Source of the DNA: Acrocarpospora macrocephala
GTDB taxonomy: Bacteria > Actinomycetota > Actinomycetes > Streptosporangiales > Streptosporangiaceae
Direction of reading: 5' to 3'
NCBI RefSeq assembly: GCF_009687865.1
Contig: NZ_BLAE01000069.1
Coordinates: 1 to 64,000 of the forward strand
DNA: 64,000 bases
Shown: one piece after another, positions 8,367-16,975 of the stretch
Layout of the letters: each line of letters begins with the position of its first letter
How positions within the stretch are numbered: the first letter of the stretch is position 1
The notes under the pieces: model-generated
What the model was told of the DNA's origin: nothing
Database searches by the model: none
Seen by the model: the letters and a program-made list of their open reading frames with translations, nothing else
Made by a program: the position numbers and the translations under genes

Positions 8367-9253
8367 GTGAAGTGTTCGCAGAGACCATAACCAAGTCCCA
8401 GCAGCTCGTCGGTTCGGAGCAGGAGCTCCGCGCCGCCATCGACCGCGAACTCGCGTCGGCCGCCCTGGACGAGCTCGTCGTCATGGGCGGCCATTTCATG
8501 CTGTTCGAGGAGGAAGGCACCGGCAAACTCGTCCCCGGCGTCATGGAGGAGCAGTCCTCCGCCACGATGCGCCACCGGATCGCGGGCCGGGTCGGGATCT
8601 TCCCGAAATACACCTGGCAGCTGTCGGTCGACCTGATCACGTCGTACGCGCAGCTCGTCAACGACGCCAAGCTGCTGCTGCTGATCAACGACTGGCAGTA
8701 CGTCCCCACCGGCGGCCGCCCCGCCAGCCAGCTCCGCGCCGAGTTCTTCGAGGGCTTCACCGCGCTGCCGGACGGCTACCAGCAGGTCCTGCGCGACGCG
8801 GGTCTGAACGCGGACAGCGTGCTGCCCAGCCGCAAGCACGCGCTGGCGTTCCCGGAGACGTGGCTCAAGTACCGCTTCCAGAAGGCCGCCGACAAGTTCG
8901 TCAAGCAGGGCAAGCTGGAAAAGCGCGTGCTGGAGTCCGGCGCCAAGGACACCGAGGTCGCGTTCCTCGACGAAGCAGGCAACTACCGCACGCTGATCAG
9001 CTGCGGCATCACCGGCTGCGCCGGCGAGATCACCGAGATGATCTCGGAGGTGTACCTGGCCGGCTACCGGACCATCGTGATCTTCGCCCCGGGCGAGTGC
9101 CTGTCCCCGGTGCGCACCGGAGTGGAGATCGCGCTCAGCCTCTACCGGCTCACCGGCATGGTCGTCGTCATCGCCGACCCGGGCGGCAGCGGCGAGATGT
9201 CCACCGACGAGATCTACTCAAAACTGGTGACCGTCAGCACCTTCCGGAGCTGA
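8363..9253 (+). CDS. Unrecognised cysteine-containing protein between a C domain and a cysteine desulfurase
   Basis: I do not recognise the family of this 296-residue protein. It has no signal peptide or membrane helix. The C-terminal third looks like an alpha/beta fold. It carries Cys214 and Cys219 in ISCGITGCAG and Cys246 in APGECLSP, followed by the hydrophobic strand MVVVIADPGG. The N-terminal half is helical (FFEGFTALPDGYQQVL, TWLKYRFQKAADKF). It overlaps C2 by four bases and the desulfurase starts two bases after its stop, so the three are one translational unit. Because its partner mobilises sulfur from cysteine, the clustered cysteines could accept or carry sulfur. That is inference from context only. 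Confidence 0.8.
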   Translation: MSEVFAETITKSQQLVGSEQELRAAIDRELASAALDELVVMGGHFMLFEEEGTGKLVPGVMEEQSSATMRHRIAGRVGIFPKYTWQLSVDLITSYAQLVNDAKLLLLINDWQYVPTGGRPASQLRAEFFEGFTALPDGYQQVLRDAGLNADSVLPSRKHALAFPETWLKYRFQKAADKFVKQGKLEKRVLESGAKDTEVAFLDEAGNYRTLISCGITGCAGEITEMISEVYLAGYRTIVIFAPGECLSPVRTGVEIALSLYRLTGMVVVIADPGGSGEMSTDEIYSKLVTVSTFRS

Positions 9254-9254
9254 G

Positions 9255-10421
9255 ATGGACGTCATTTACCTGGACAACTGCGCCACCACCCGGGTGGACG
9301 AGGCCGTGCTCGACGCGATGCTGCCGTACCTGCGGGAGGAGTTCGGCAACCCGTCCTCCCCGCACCTGCTGGGCAAGCGGGCCCGCCGGGCGGTGGACGC
9401 CGCCACCGAGTCGGTCGCCGGACTCCTCGGCGCGGAGCCGGCCAGCATCGTGTTCACCTCGGGCGCGACCGAGAGCAACAACATCGCGCTGCTCGGCGCG
9501 TTCGCGCACGGCGACCGCGCCCCGGTCAACGCGGTGTTCTGCCCCACCGACCACAAGTCGTCGCTGTCGATCGCCCGGGCGCTGCGCGAGCGCGGCGTCG
9601 ACATCCGGACCATGGCGGTCCGGGCCGACGGCGTGGTCGACCTCCCCCAGTTCGCCAACCGGCTCGACTTCGACACCCGGACAGCCACGGTGGCCTGGGT
9701 GAACAGCGAGATCGGCACGATCCAGCCGGTCCGCGAGATGGCCGCGCTCTGCCACGAGAGCGGCGCGCTGCTGCACGTCGACGCCGCCCCCGCGGCGGGC
9801 CGGATCCCGATCGACGTGGCCGGCACGGCCGTCGACACGCTGGCCATGTCCGCCCACAAGATCGGCGGCCCGAAAGGCATCGGCGTCCTGTACGTGCGCC
9901 CGGAGATCCGCCGCCGGATCCGCCCGATCACCCACGGCGGCGGCCAGTACGACCTGCGCAGCGGCACCATCCCCACCCACCTGGTGGTCGGCCTCGGCAA
10001 GGCCTGCCAGCTGGCCGCGGCCCGGATGGAGGAGGACAGGAAGAAGGTCGCGCTGCTGCGCTCGATCGCGATGGAGCTGCTCACCCGCCGCATCCCCGGC
10101 CTGCGGATCAACGGGCACCCGCGGGCCGGCGTCCCGCACGTGCTGAACCTGGTGCTGCCGGGGGTGCGCGGCGAGAGCCTGGTCGCGAGCCTGCCGTCGG
10201 TGGCGCTGTCCACTGGCTCGGCGTGCAACTCCGACTCCCAGGAGCCCTCGCCGGTGCTCACCGCGATCGGAGTGAGCGCCGAGGACGCCAACAGCTCCAT
10301 CAGGATGTGCCTGAGCCCCAGCATGTCGGCCGAGGAACTGGTCAGGGGTCTGGACCTGGTCTGCGACCGGGCCCGTGGCCTCGCCGACGTCGTGGTGGCG
10401 ATGCACGGCGCTGTCCTCTGA
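9255..10421 (+). CDS. Cysteine desulfurase (NifS/IscS-like, PLP-dependent)
   Basis: This 388-residue aminotransferase class V enzyme has the N-terminal YLDNCATT motif, TSGATESNN, the PLP lysine in SAHKIGGPKG, HGGGQYDLRSGT and the catalytic Cys in STGSACNSD. It converts cysteine to alanine and forms an enzyme persulfide. It follows the unknown protein with one base between stop and start. No Fe-S assembly genes (IscU, SufB/D) are nearby, so it is more likely dedicated to the pathway than to housekeeping. Sulfur could go to the neighbouring Cys protein and then the product, but no sulfur-inserting enzyme is recognisable. Confidence 0.92.
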   Translation: MDVIYLDNCATTRVDEAVLDAMLPYLREEFGNPSSPHLLGKRARRAVDAATESVAGLLGAEPASIVFTSGATESNNIALLGAFAHGDRAPVNAVFCPTDHKSSLSIARALRERGVDIRTMAVRADGVVDLPQFANRLDFDTRTATVAWVNSEIGTIQPVREMAALCHESGALLHVDAAPAAGRIPIDVAGTAVDTLAMSAHKIGGPKGIGVLYVRPEIRRRIRPITHGGGQYDLRSGTIPTHLVVGLGKACQLAAARMEEDRKKVALLRSIAMELLTRRIPGLRINGHPRAGVPHVLNLVLPGVRGESLVASLPSVALSTGSACNSDSQEPSPVLTAIGVSAEDANSSIRMCLSPSMSAEELVRGLDLVCDRARGLADVVVAMHGAVL

Positions 10422-10427
10422 CGACGC

Positions 10428-10455
10428 GGGGCCCGCCGGAACTACGGCGGACCCC
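10428..10455. terminator. Bidirectional hairpin between convergent genes
   Basis: The 11-bp arms 10428-10438 and 10445-10455 (GGGGCCCGCCG / CGGCGGACCCC) pair with one mismatch around a 6-base loop. The hairpin lies exactly between the desulfurase stop and the end of the convergent regulator gene. No T-run follows, as is common in high-GC actinomycetes. Confidence 0.7.
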
Positions 10456-10458
10456 TCC

Positions 10459-11460
10459 TCACGCGCCGCTGGCCAGGAACTTTCTGGCCGCCTGCACCCC
10501 GGCCTGAAACCTGCTGGTGGCGTCCAGATCCCGCATCAGGGTGGCGATGTGCCGGCGGCAGCTCCGTACCGACATGCCGAGCTTTCGGGCCACCACCTCA
10601 TCGGTGTAACCCTTCGCCATCAGCCCGGCGATGGCCTGCCGCAGGTCGTCGGCCACATTCGCGTAGCCGGACTCGGCGCCCTCCAGCGGCATCGCGGTGT
10701 CCCACAGATGATCGAACAGGTCGAGCAGGAACCGGACGATGCCGTCGTGGTGCACCCGCGCCACGTTGGTCTCCCCATCGGCCAGGCCGAACAGCACGAC
10801 CAGCGACCGGTCGAAGACGACCGCCGAGCGCGGGATGTGGCTGACCGTCCCGATCGCGGCGCCCGCGTCGGTAAGCTGCTTCAACTTCATCCGGGTGGAC
10901 AGATCGGCCCGGTTCCGGTGCTGGCAGATGATCCGCACGGTGACCCCGCGCGCGAGCAGCGGCAGGTACGCCTGCGCCAGCTCCTCGGCGTCATCCTCAC
11001 TGGACTGCAGGACCAGCACCTCGGTACGGCACGCGTCACCGGCCATCTTGAGAAAGCCCCGCACCTCCAGCGACCCGACCAGATACTCGATCTGCGACGG
11101 CGCCGCGACAGGTCCGCCGTAGTCTTCTCGGAACACGTCGATCCGCTCCCGGATCTGGTCGATCAGCTCCCGCCGCTGGTAGATCTCCCGCTCCACCGAG
11201 GAGACCAGCGCGTTCGCCGCGACCTGCGGGTCCACCGGGATGAACCGGCGGGCCGCGCCGTCCACGGCGCGTAACAGGCGGCTCTCGACGAGCTGGTCCA
11301 CCGCCTCGTTCAGCTCGCGCATGCCGATGCCGAGCTCGACGGCGGCCACGTCGAGAGCGTCGATGGCGCCGTTCCTGGTCGCGTAGCGGTAGACACCGGT
11401 GACGTGGGCGCCCCCGGCGCGGACGGAATCGGCAAGCCACGTGGTGGTCGAATTCTTCAT
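10459..11460 (-). CDS. LuxR-type HTH transcriptional regulator with TrmB-like architecture
   Basis: This 333-residue protein has an N-terminal winged-helix-like segment (residues 1-75, ELGIGMRELNEAVDQL), a coiled region (YQRRELIDQIRERIDVF), a middle domain with VLVLQSSEDDAEEL and VFDRSLVVLFG (the PLD-like sensor fold of TrmB-type regulators), and a C-terminal LuxR HTH (KGYTDEVVARKLGMSVRSC). The start at 11460 has GAGGAGACAG upstream. It is the last gene of the long minus-strand operon, 11 bases after the exporter permease, so it probably regulates the cluster or its own exporter. It has no phospho-acceptor domain. Confidence 0.85.
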   Translation of the reverse strand: MKNSTTTWLADSVRAGGAHVTGVYRYATRNGAIDALDVAAVELGIGMRELNEAVDQLVESRLLRAVDGAARRFIPVDPQVAANALVSSVEREIYQRRELIDQIRERIDVFREDYGGPVAAPSQIEYLVGSLEVRGFLKMAGDACRTEVLVLQSSEDDAEELAQAYLPLLARGVTVRIICQHRNRADLSTRMKLKQLTDAGAAIGTVSHIPRSAVVFDRSLVVLFGLADGETNVARVHHDGIVRFLLDLFDHLWDTAMPLEGAESGYANVADDLRQAIAGLMAKGYTDEVVARKLGMSVRSCRRHIATLMRDLDATSRFQAGVQAARKFLASGA

Positions 11461-11471
11461 GGACTGTCTCC

Positions 11472-12614
11472 TCAGAGGGTTCTCGTGCGTCGGCTGAACA
11501 GGACGAGGGACAGGCTCAGCAGGGCGGCGGCCATCAGGGCCAGTACGGCGACGTCGAGCAGCACGTCGCCGAGCCCGGTGCCGGGCCGGGACAGGGTCAG
11601 CAGGGCGTCCATTCCCCAGGCGTGCGGGAAGAGGCGGCCGATGGCGTTGAGCACGTCGCCGGCGGCCTCGCTGGGCCACAGGCAGCCGCCGAGCATGCCG
11701 AGCACGATGCCGAGCGGCGGCCCGATCGCGGACGGCTGCGCGGACGAGCGCACCAGGCTGCCCATCAGGATCGCGGCGCCGGTGGAGACCAGCGCGAACA
11801 CGCCGACGACGGTGGCGACGCCGAGCGGCTCGCCCCAGGAGACGCCGAACAGCAGCGAGCTCACCACCATGATCAGCACGGCTTGGGCGGCGGCCACGAG
11901 GAACCGGCTGAGCGCCTCGCCGAACAGGACGGCGCCGCGCCGCACCGGGGCGGTGAAGGCCCGCTGCAGCATGCCGATGCGGCGGCTCTCGGCGAGCGCG
12001 GCGGCGACGGCCATGGAGTTGATGAACGTGAACAGCAGCAGGTTGGCCGGGGCGGTGTAGGCGAACCCGCGCGGGGTGCCGGACGCGGTGTCGGAGTTGA
12101 CCACTTCGACGTCGGCGGAGGCGTCCTGCGCCTTCCGTACCAGCGCGGCGGCCTCGGCCGGGGTCGCGCCGGCCGACGTGGCGGCGCGGGTGGCCTCGAG
12201 GACGGCCGCGACCTTGCCGACGGCGACGTCGACGGCGCTGCGGGCGGCCATGCCGCTGCCGTTGGACTGGGTCATGACCAGCTCGAACCTGGTCGAGCCC
12301 GGCGGGATGACGAGCCCGGCGGCCAGCGAGCCCTCCCGGACACCGGCCCGCAGCTCTTCCTTGTCGCCGACCGTGGTGATCTCCAGGTCGGGGTGCGCGC
12401 GCAGTTCCGTCAGGACGGCGGCGGCCACCGGGTCGGAGCCCTGGGCGACCACGCCGACCGGCAGCCGGGACGCGGCGGTGCCGCCGCCCAGCGCCATGCC
12501 GACGAAGATGATGCTGACGAACGGCATCACCACGATGAAGAACAGGCCGACCCGGTCGCGGGAGTGGCGGCGCAGGTTGGCGGCGACGAGCGCCAGGACG
12601 GGGTGCGGTCTCAT
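11472..12614 (-). CDS. ABC-2 type exporter permease
   Basis: This 380-residue ABC-2 permease has one N-terminal membrane helix (LFFIVVMPFVSIIFVGMAL), a large extracytoplasmic loop of about 150 residues, then five or six C-terminal helices. It pairs with the paralogous permease upstream (ATGA overlap at 12611-12614) and the ATPase at 13791. Together they should form a heterodimeric drug/product exporter, giving self-resistance or secretion of the cluster product. Confidence 0.9.
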   Translation of the reverse strand: MRPHPVLALVAANLRRHSRDRVGLFFIVVMPFVSIIFVGMALGGGTAASRLPVGVVAQGSDPVAAAVLTELRAHPDLEITTVGDKEELRAGVREGSLAAGLVIPPGSTRFELVMTQSNGSGMAARSAVDVAVGKVAAVLEATRAATSAGATPAEAAALVRKAQDASADVEVVNSDTASGTPRGFAYTAPANLLLFTFINSMAVAAALAESRRIGMLQRAFTAPVRRGAVLFGEALSRFLVAAAQAVLIMVVSSLLFGVSWGEPLGVATVVGVFALVSTGAAILMGSLVRSSAQPSAIGPPLGIVLGMLGGCLWPSEAAGDVLNAIGRLFPHAWGMDALLTLSRPGTGLGDVLLDVAVLALMAAALLSLSLVLFSRRTRTL

Positions 12615-13789
12615 CCGAGTAGTCCCTTCCTGAAGCCCATCGCGGCGAGGCAGAAGGCGGCCAACGCGATCGCGCACAGGACGCCGATCGGCGCGGCCAC
12701 CGAGGCCAGACCCGCGCCGGAGCCGGCCAGGCCGGTCAGCCCGGTGGTGGTCCAGGCGTTCGGGGTGAACAGGGCGATCTTCTGGAGCAGGTCGGGCAGG
12801 TTGTAGAGCGGGACCAGGCTGCCGCCGAAGAACGCGGCCACGAACGAGATCACCATGATCACCCCGTCCGCCTGGGCGTCGGTCCTGGCCCGGCTGGCGA
12901 CCAGCATGGTGATCGCGGTGGCGGCCAGCACGTGCGCGAGCAGGAGGGTGAAGACGGCCACCGGATCACCCCAGGTGGAGCCGAAGATCAGCACCGAGGA
13001 CGCCCAGGTGACGCAGACGCTGACCATGGCGAGCGCGAACCCGACGACGGCCTTGCCGGCGATCGGGACCCAGGCGTGGATCGGCCCGGCCCGCATCCGG
13101 TCCAGGGTGCCCTGCTTGCGTTCGATCAGCAGGCTGCGGAAGGACGCGCCGACCACGAAAAAGGCGAACAGCGCGGCCATGCCGGCGCCGTAGTAGACCG
13201 ACAGGTCCACCTTGCCGCCGGCCATCGGGTCGTTCTCCAGGGTCAGGGCGGGTCCGGTCGCGCCGTTGCGCTCCACGAACTCCTTGACCTCGGCGGCGGG
13301 GATGCCCGCGTCCAGGGAGGCGCGGACCGCGAGTGTGCGGGCCCGCACCAGGGAGGAGATCCGGTCCACGACCGCGTTCGCGACCACTCCGGCCAGCGGC
13401 GAATCGGCCGAGGTGAGCACGCCGACCTGGCCGCCCTCGCCCGCGCCGACGCTGGCGCTGAACCCCTTCGGGAACACGATCGCGGCCCCGATGTCGCCGG
13501 CGTCCAGGGCGGTCTGGGCCTGCTCGCGGCCGGGCAGGTCGCGCAGCGTCAGCACGCCGTCGAGCTCGGTGGACGCCATGACTTCGCGGCGGACGCCGGC
13601 CGGGAACTCGCCGCCGTCCAGGTCGACGAAGCCCACGGTGGCCCGCAGCGGCGGGTCGTCGCCGCCGAGCGCCACCCCGAACAGGGTGGCCATGGCCACC
13701 GGCACGATGATCGCGATGACCAGGGCGGTGCGATCCCGCACCCGGGTGCGGAACTCCAGGGCGCTCACGGTGAGCAGCGGTCGCAACAT
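12611..13789 (-). CDS. ABC-2 type exporter permease
   Basis: This 392-residue ABC-2 permease has an N-terminal helix (ALVIAIIVPVAMATLFGVAL), a long extracellular loop, and C-terminal helices including the LLIERKQGTLDRMRAGP segment typical of ABC-2 transporters. It starts one base after the ATPase stop and overlaps the next permease by four bases. It is functionally part of the exporter with 11472-12614 and 13791-14729. Confidence 0.9.
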   Translation of the reverse strand: MLRPLLTVSALEFRTRVRDRTALVIAIIVPVAMATLFGVALGGDDPPLRATVGFVDLDGGEFPAGVRREVMASTELDGVLTLRDLPGREQAQTALDAGDIGAAIVFPKGFSASVGAGEGGQVGVLTSADSPLAGVVANAVVDRISSLVRARTLAVRASLDAGIPAAEVKEFVERNGATGPALTLENDPMAGGKVDLSVYYGAGMAALFAFFVVGASFRSLLIERKQGTLDRMRAGPIHAWVPIAGKAVVGFALAMVSVCVTWASSVLIFGSTWGDPVAVFTLLLAHVLAATAITMLVASRARTDAQADGVIMVISFVAAFFGGSLVPLYNLPDLLQKIALFTPNAWTTTGLTGLAGSGAGLASVAAPIGVLCAIALAAFCLAAMGFRKGLLG

Positions 13790-13790
13790 G

Positions 13791-14729
13791 TCAGTCCCTG
13801 AGCGTGCTGCCGGTGAGGTGCAGGAAGGTGGCCTCGAGGTCGGGTTCGACGACCTCGACGGCGGTGACGGTGGCGATGCCGTCGACGGTGGCGATGATCG
13901 CAGGCAGCAGGTACCGGCCGCCTTCGGCGATCAGCCGGACCGACCCGGCCGCGGTGCGGGCCGCTTCGGTGACGCCGCCCACGCCGCGGAGCTTGGCGAT
14001 CGCGGTCTCGACGTCGCCGTCCAGGGTGAGCTCGATCCGGTCCGCGCCGCCGACCAGCTCGACCAGCTCGTGGCGGGTGCCCTCGGCGACGATGGCGCCG
14101 TGGTCGATGATGGCGACCCGGTGGCAGATCCGCTCGACTTCCTCCATGTAGTGCGAGGTGTAGAGCAGGGCCATGCCGTCGGCGACCAGGCGTTCGACGC
14201 CGTCCAGGATGGCCTTGCGGCTCTGCGGGTCGACGCCGACCGTGGGCTCGTCCAGGATGAGCAGTTCGGGGCGGTGCAGCAGGGCGGCGCCGATGTTGAT
14301 GCGCCGCTTCATGCCCCCGGAGTAGGTGTCGAGCTTGGCGTCGGCGCGGTCGGCGAGGCCGACCAGGTCGAGCACCTCGTCGATGCGCCCGCGCAGCTCC
14401 TTGCGCGGGAGGCCGAACAGGCGGCCGAAGAAGCGCAGGTTCTCCCGGCCGGTCAGGTCCGGGTAGAGGGCGATCTCCTGCGGGACGTAGCCGATCTTCG
14501 CCTTGGCCGCCATCGGGTCGGTCGCCAGGTCGGTGCCGCCGACCACGACCGTCCCGGTGTCGGGCTTGAGCAGGCCGACCAGCATGGAGATCGTGGTGGT
14601 CTTGCCGGCGCCGTTCGGGCCCAGCAGCCCGTACGCCTCCCCCGGCGCGATGGTGAATCCGACATCGGCCACCGCCACTACGTCGCCGTACTTCTTGCTG
14701 AGATTTTCGCAGTTCAGCGTGTTGGTCAT
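13791..14729 (-). CDS. ABC exporter ATP-binding protein (DrrA-like)
   Basis: This 312-residue ATPase has Walker [12 protein letters not shown]-loop [11 protein letters not shown], signature YSGGMKRR, Walker [14 protein letters not shown] and the switch His in [11 protein letters not shown]-terminal domain of about 90 residues is typical of DrrA-type multidrug exporters. The start at 14729 was chosen because it overlaps the stop of the beta-helix gene (ATGA). It energises the two downstream permeases. Confidence 0.94.
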   Translation of the reverse strand: MTNTLNCENLSKKYGDVVAVADVGFTIAPGEAYGLLGPNGAGKTTTISMLVGLLKPDTGTVVVGGTDLATDPMAAKAKIGYVPQEIALYPDLTGRENLRFFGRLFGLPRKELRGRIDEVLDLVGLADRADAKLDTYSGGMKRRINIGAALLHRPELLILDEPTVGVDPQSRKAILDGVERLVADGMALLYTSHYMEEVERICHRVAIIDHGAIVAEGTRHELVELVGGADRIELTLDGDVETAIAKLRGVGGVTEAARTAAGSVRLIAEGGRYLLPAIIATVDGIATVTAVEVVEPDLEATFLHLTGSTLRD

Positions 14730-15730
14730 GGCCGCCACCCCGCCACTTCGTCCGGTTCTCCCTTGGCGGCGACGTTGCCGGCGAAGGTCTGGAGTTCGAG
14801 GTCGACGCCGAGCTGGTAGTCCAGCGGCGTGTTGCCGGTGACCCGGTTCCAGAGGATGTGGTTAGCCACCGCGTCGTCGCCGCCCCAGCCCTTGGACGAG
14901 CCCATCACGAAGGCGGCGCCCATCACGGACTCGCCGCTGGGGTGGTTGTCGTGGATGTGGTTGTCGACCACGCTGATCCGCTCGGTGCCGATCAGCGCGA
15001 TCCCGACCCCCGAGATCGGCGGGCCCGCCGCGCCCAGCGAGCCGGGGTCCTCGCCGCCGGCGGCCAGGTCGTTGCCGTAGACGTCGTTGCCGGCGATCAG
15101 GCAGTCCCGGACCCCGCCGTCCGGTTCCCCCTTGTAGGTCTGGTTGAGCAGCATCAGCCCGATCGCGTTGCCGTGGCTGGTGTTGCGCAGCACCCGTACG
15201 CCGCTGGAGTTGTCGACGAACACGCCGAACGCGTTGGCGAACGTCTCGTTGCCCTCGATGAGCGCCCCGCCGCGGGCGCAGAAGCTGACCGCGACACCGG
15301 CGTACTGGCTGCCGGAGGCCCGGCACCTGAGCACCTCGCAGCCGGTGGTCTCGCGCACGTAGACACCCCAGACCGCGTTGTCCACGACGGTCGCGTCCCG
15401 GACGGCGAGGCCGGTGACGGAGTGGGCGTAGAGGCCGGCGCCGGAGAAGCCGCGCACCGTGAGCCCGGTGACGGTGAGGTCGCGGACGCCGTGCGCGACG
15501 ACGCCGGAGACCACGTCCTCGCTCGCGTCGTGCAGCTTGGGGATGTCGGCTCGGACCCCTGGTCCGGGGACCAGCACGGCCCCTTCACCGTGCAGGGTCA
15601 CCCCGTCGTGCCTGATCCAGGCGCTCCCCGGGTACGTCCCGGCGGCGAGCAGGATCGTCGCGCCGGGGCCTGCCTCGTCCAGGGCGGTCTGGAGGGACTC
15701 GCCGGGCTGGACCGTTCTGGTTATGGACAT
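14726..15730 (-). CDS. Cytoplasmic right-handed parallel beta-helix protein
   Basis: This 334-residue protein has no signal peptide or membrane helix. It starts with SLQTALDEAGPGATILLAAGTYPG, the usual cap of pectate-lyase/NosD-type beta-helices. Successive coils with Asn-rich turns follow (GNETFANAFGVFVDNSSGV, NTSHGNAIGL, NDVYGND, NHIHDNH). Such folds are usually secreted polysaccharide lyases or epimerases, so an intracellular copy deep in a PKS operon is unusual. It could be a tailoring or cyclising enzyme or a scaffold. No catalytic set is obvious. GGAAGGAC precedes the ATG, and it overlaps its neighbours by 10 and 4 bases. Confidence 0.85.
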   Translation of the reverse strand: MSITRTVQPGESLQTALDEAGPGATILLAAGTYPGSAWIRHDGVTLHGEGAVLVPGPGVRADIPKLHDASEDVVSGVVAHGVRDLTVTGLTVRGFSGAGLYAHSVTGLAVRDATVVDNAVWGVYVRETTGCEVLRCRASGSQYAGVAVSFCARGGALIEGNETFANAFGVFVDNSSGVRVLRNTSHGNAIGLMLLNQTYKGEPDGGVRDCLIAGNDVYGNDLAAGGEDPGSLGAAGPPISGVGIALIGTERISVVDNHIHDNHPSGESVMGAAFVMGSSKGWGGDDAVANHILWNRVTGNTPLDYQLGVDLELQTFAGNVAAKGEPDEVAGWRP

Positions 15731-16182
15731 CGGGCGTCCTTCCTGTCGACGTAGACGACGGCGAGGGAGACGAGCAGCCCGTCGCCGCTCCCCCAGCGGG
15801 CCGCGCCCGCCACGGGGCCGGCCAGCCGCAGGCGGGCGGCGTCCCGGCAGGCGCCGCGCAGGGTGTAGGCCGCGCCGCCGGTCAGGGCCAGGCCGGTGGC
15901 GGCGGTGAGCTCGGCCGCCGCCTCGTCGAGCAGCTCGCCGGTCCAGGCCGGCGGCGGTTCCGGCGTGGCCTCGAAGTCGTGCCAGGTGAAGCCTGGTGGA
16001 CGACCGCCGACCGCCTTGATGAAGCTCTCCTTGACCGAGAACGTGGCCGTGCCCGGGCCGAGGTCGCGCTCGGCGACGGTGGTGAGGTGGCGGGTGAAGG
16101 TCGCGCCGCCGCGCGCGGCGGCCCTGGCCAGCCGGTCGGCTGCGACGATGTCCACCCCGATCAGGACGGCCGGCGTGGTCAT
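15721..16182 (-). CDS. AcpS-type 4'-phosphopantetheinyl transferase, canonical residues
   Basis: This 153-residue AcpS-family protein has GVDIVAADRL at the N-terminus (Mg-binding Asp) and FSVKESFIKAVGG (the conserved K-E pair). It should transfer phosphopantetheine from CoA to the cluster carrier proteins. It starts by ATGA overlap with the hydrolase gene. It is the second AcpS-like protein in the operon and the one that keeps the catalytic residues. Confidence 0.85.
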   Translation of the reverse strand: MTTPAVLIGVDIVAADRLARAAARGGATFTRHLTTVAERDLGPGTATFSVKESFIKAVGGRPPGFTWHDFEATPEPPPAWTGELLDEAAAELTAATGLALTGGAAYTLRGACRDAARLRLAGPVAGAARWGSGDGLLVSLAVVYVDRKDARCP

Positions 16183-16964
16183 GCGGGGACCCGTCCGCAG
16201 CGGTCCAGGAACGGCTCCAGGATCGCGGTGTACTCGGCGGCCCGCTCGATCATCGGGATGTGGCCGCTGTCCGCCACGACGACGACCTCGGTCTCGGGGT
16301 ATTCGGCGAGCAGCTCCAGCCAGGGGTCGACGGGGGTCATCCGGTCGTGCCTCCCCCACACGTACGCGGACGGGCAGCGCACCTTGTCCAGCGCGGGCCG
16401 TACCTGGTAGCGGCGGGTGGCCTTGATGCTGCGGGCCATGCTGACCATCGCCTCGGGCCGCAGCAGCATGGTGCCGACGCCGTCCATCTGCTCCTGGGTG
16501 AAGAACCGCTCCTCGCCGTGGAACAGCGCGGCCATCATCCGGTCGCCGAACTCCGCGCCGACCGGCCGCACGCTGGCTCGCCGGTCGAAGCTGAGGCCGA
16601 CGTCGGGGTCGGGGGTGAGGCCGGGGGCGCCGCTGACCGCGATGCCGCGCACCCGGTCGGGGTGCCGCCCGGCGAGGTCGATCGCGACAAGACCGCCGAG
16701 CGAGTTGGCGCACACGATCACATCGCCCACGCCGGCCTCGTCGCAGGCGTCGAGGAGCGCGTCGCCGAGCCGTTCGATCGACCCGGCCACCCGCCGGTCC
16801 AGGGCGCAGATGGCCTCGTGGGTGCGGAGCACCGGCCGACCGGCCGCCGCCAGATGCCGGTAGGGGTGCTCCCAGATCCAGCCGCCGGCGAACAGCGCGG
16901 ACATGAACACCACGGTCGGCCGGTCGCCGTCCCCCGGCGCGTGCTCGAAGGTGAAGACGGTCAT
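16179..16964 (-). CDS. Alpha/beta hydrolase
   Basis: This 261-residue alpha/beta hydrolase has the nucleophile elbow CANSLGG (Ser), Asp in WGRHDRMTP and His in DSGHIPMIE, so the catalytic triad is complete. It could release an acyl chain from a carrier protein (type II thioesterase-like) or hydrolyse an ester or C-C bond. ATG 16964 with GGAG upstream was chosen; a GTG at 16979, overlapping the previous stop, is the alternative. It sits between the SnoaL-like gene and the second AcpS gene of the operon. Confidence 0.87.
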   Translation of the reverse strand: MTVFTFEHAPGDGDRPTVVFMSALFAGGWIWEHPYRHLAAAGRPVLRTHEAICALDRRVAGSIERLGDALLDACDEAGVGDVIVCANSLGGLVAIDLAGRHPDRVRGIAVSGAPGLTPDPDVGLSFDRRASVRPVGAEFGDRMMAALFHGEERFFTQEQMDGVGTMLLRPEAMVSMARSIKATRRYQVRPALDKVRCPSAYVWGRHDRMTPVDPWLELLAEYPETEVVVVADSGHIPMIERAAEYTAILEPFLDRCGRVPA

Positions 16965-16975
16965 CGCTGCTCCAG

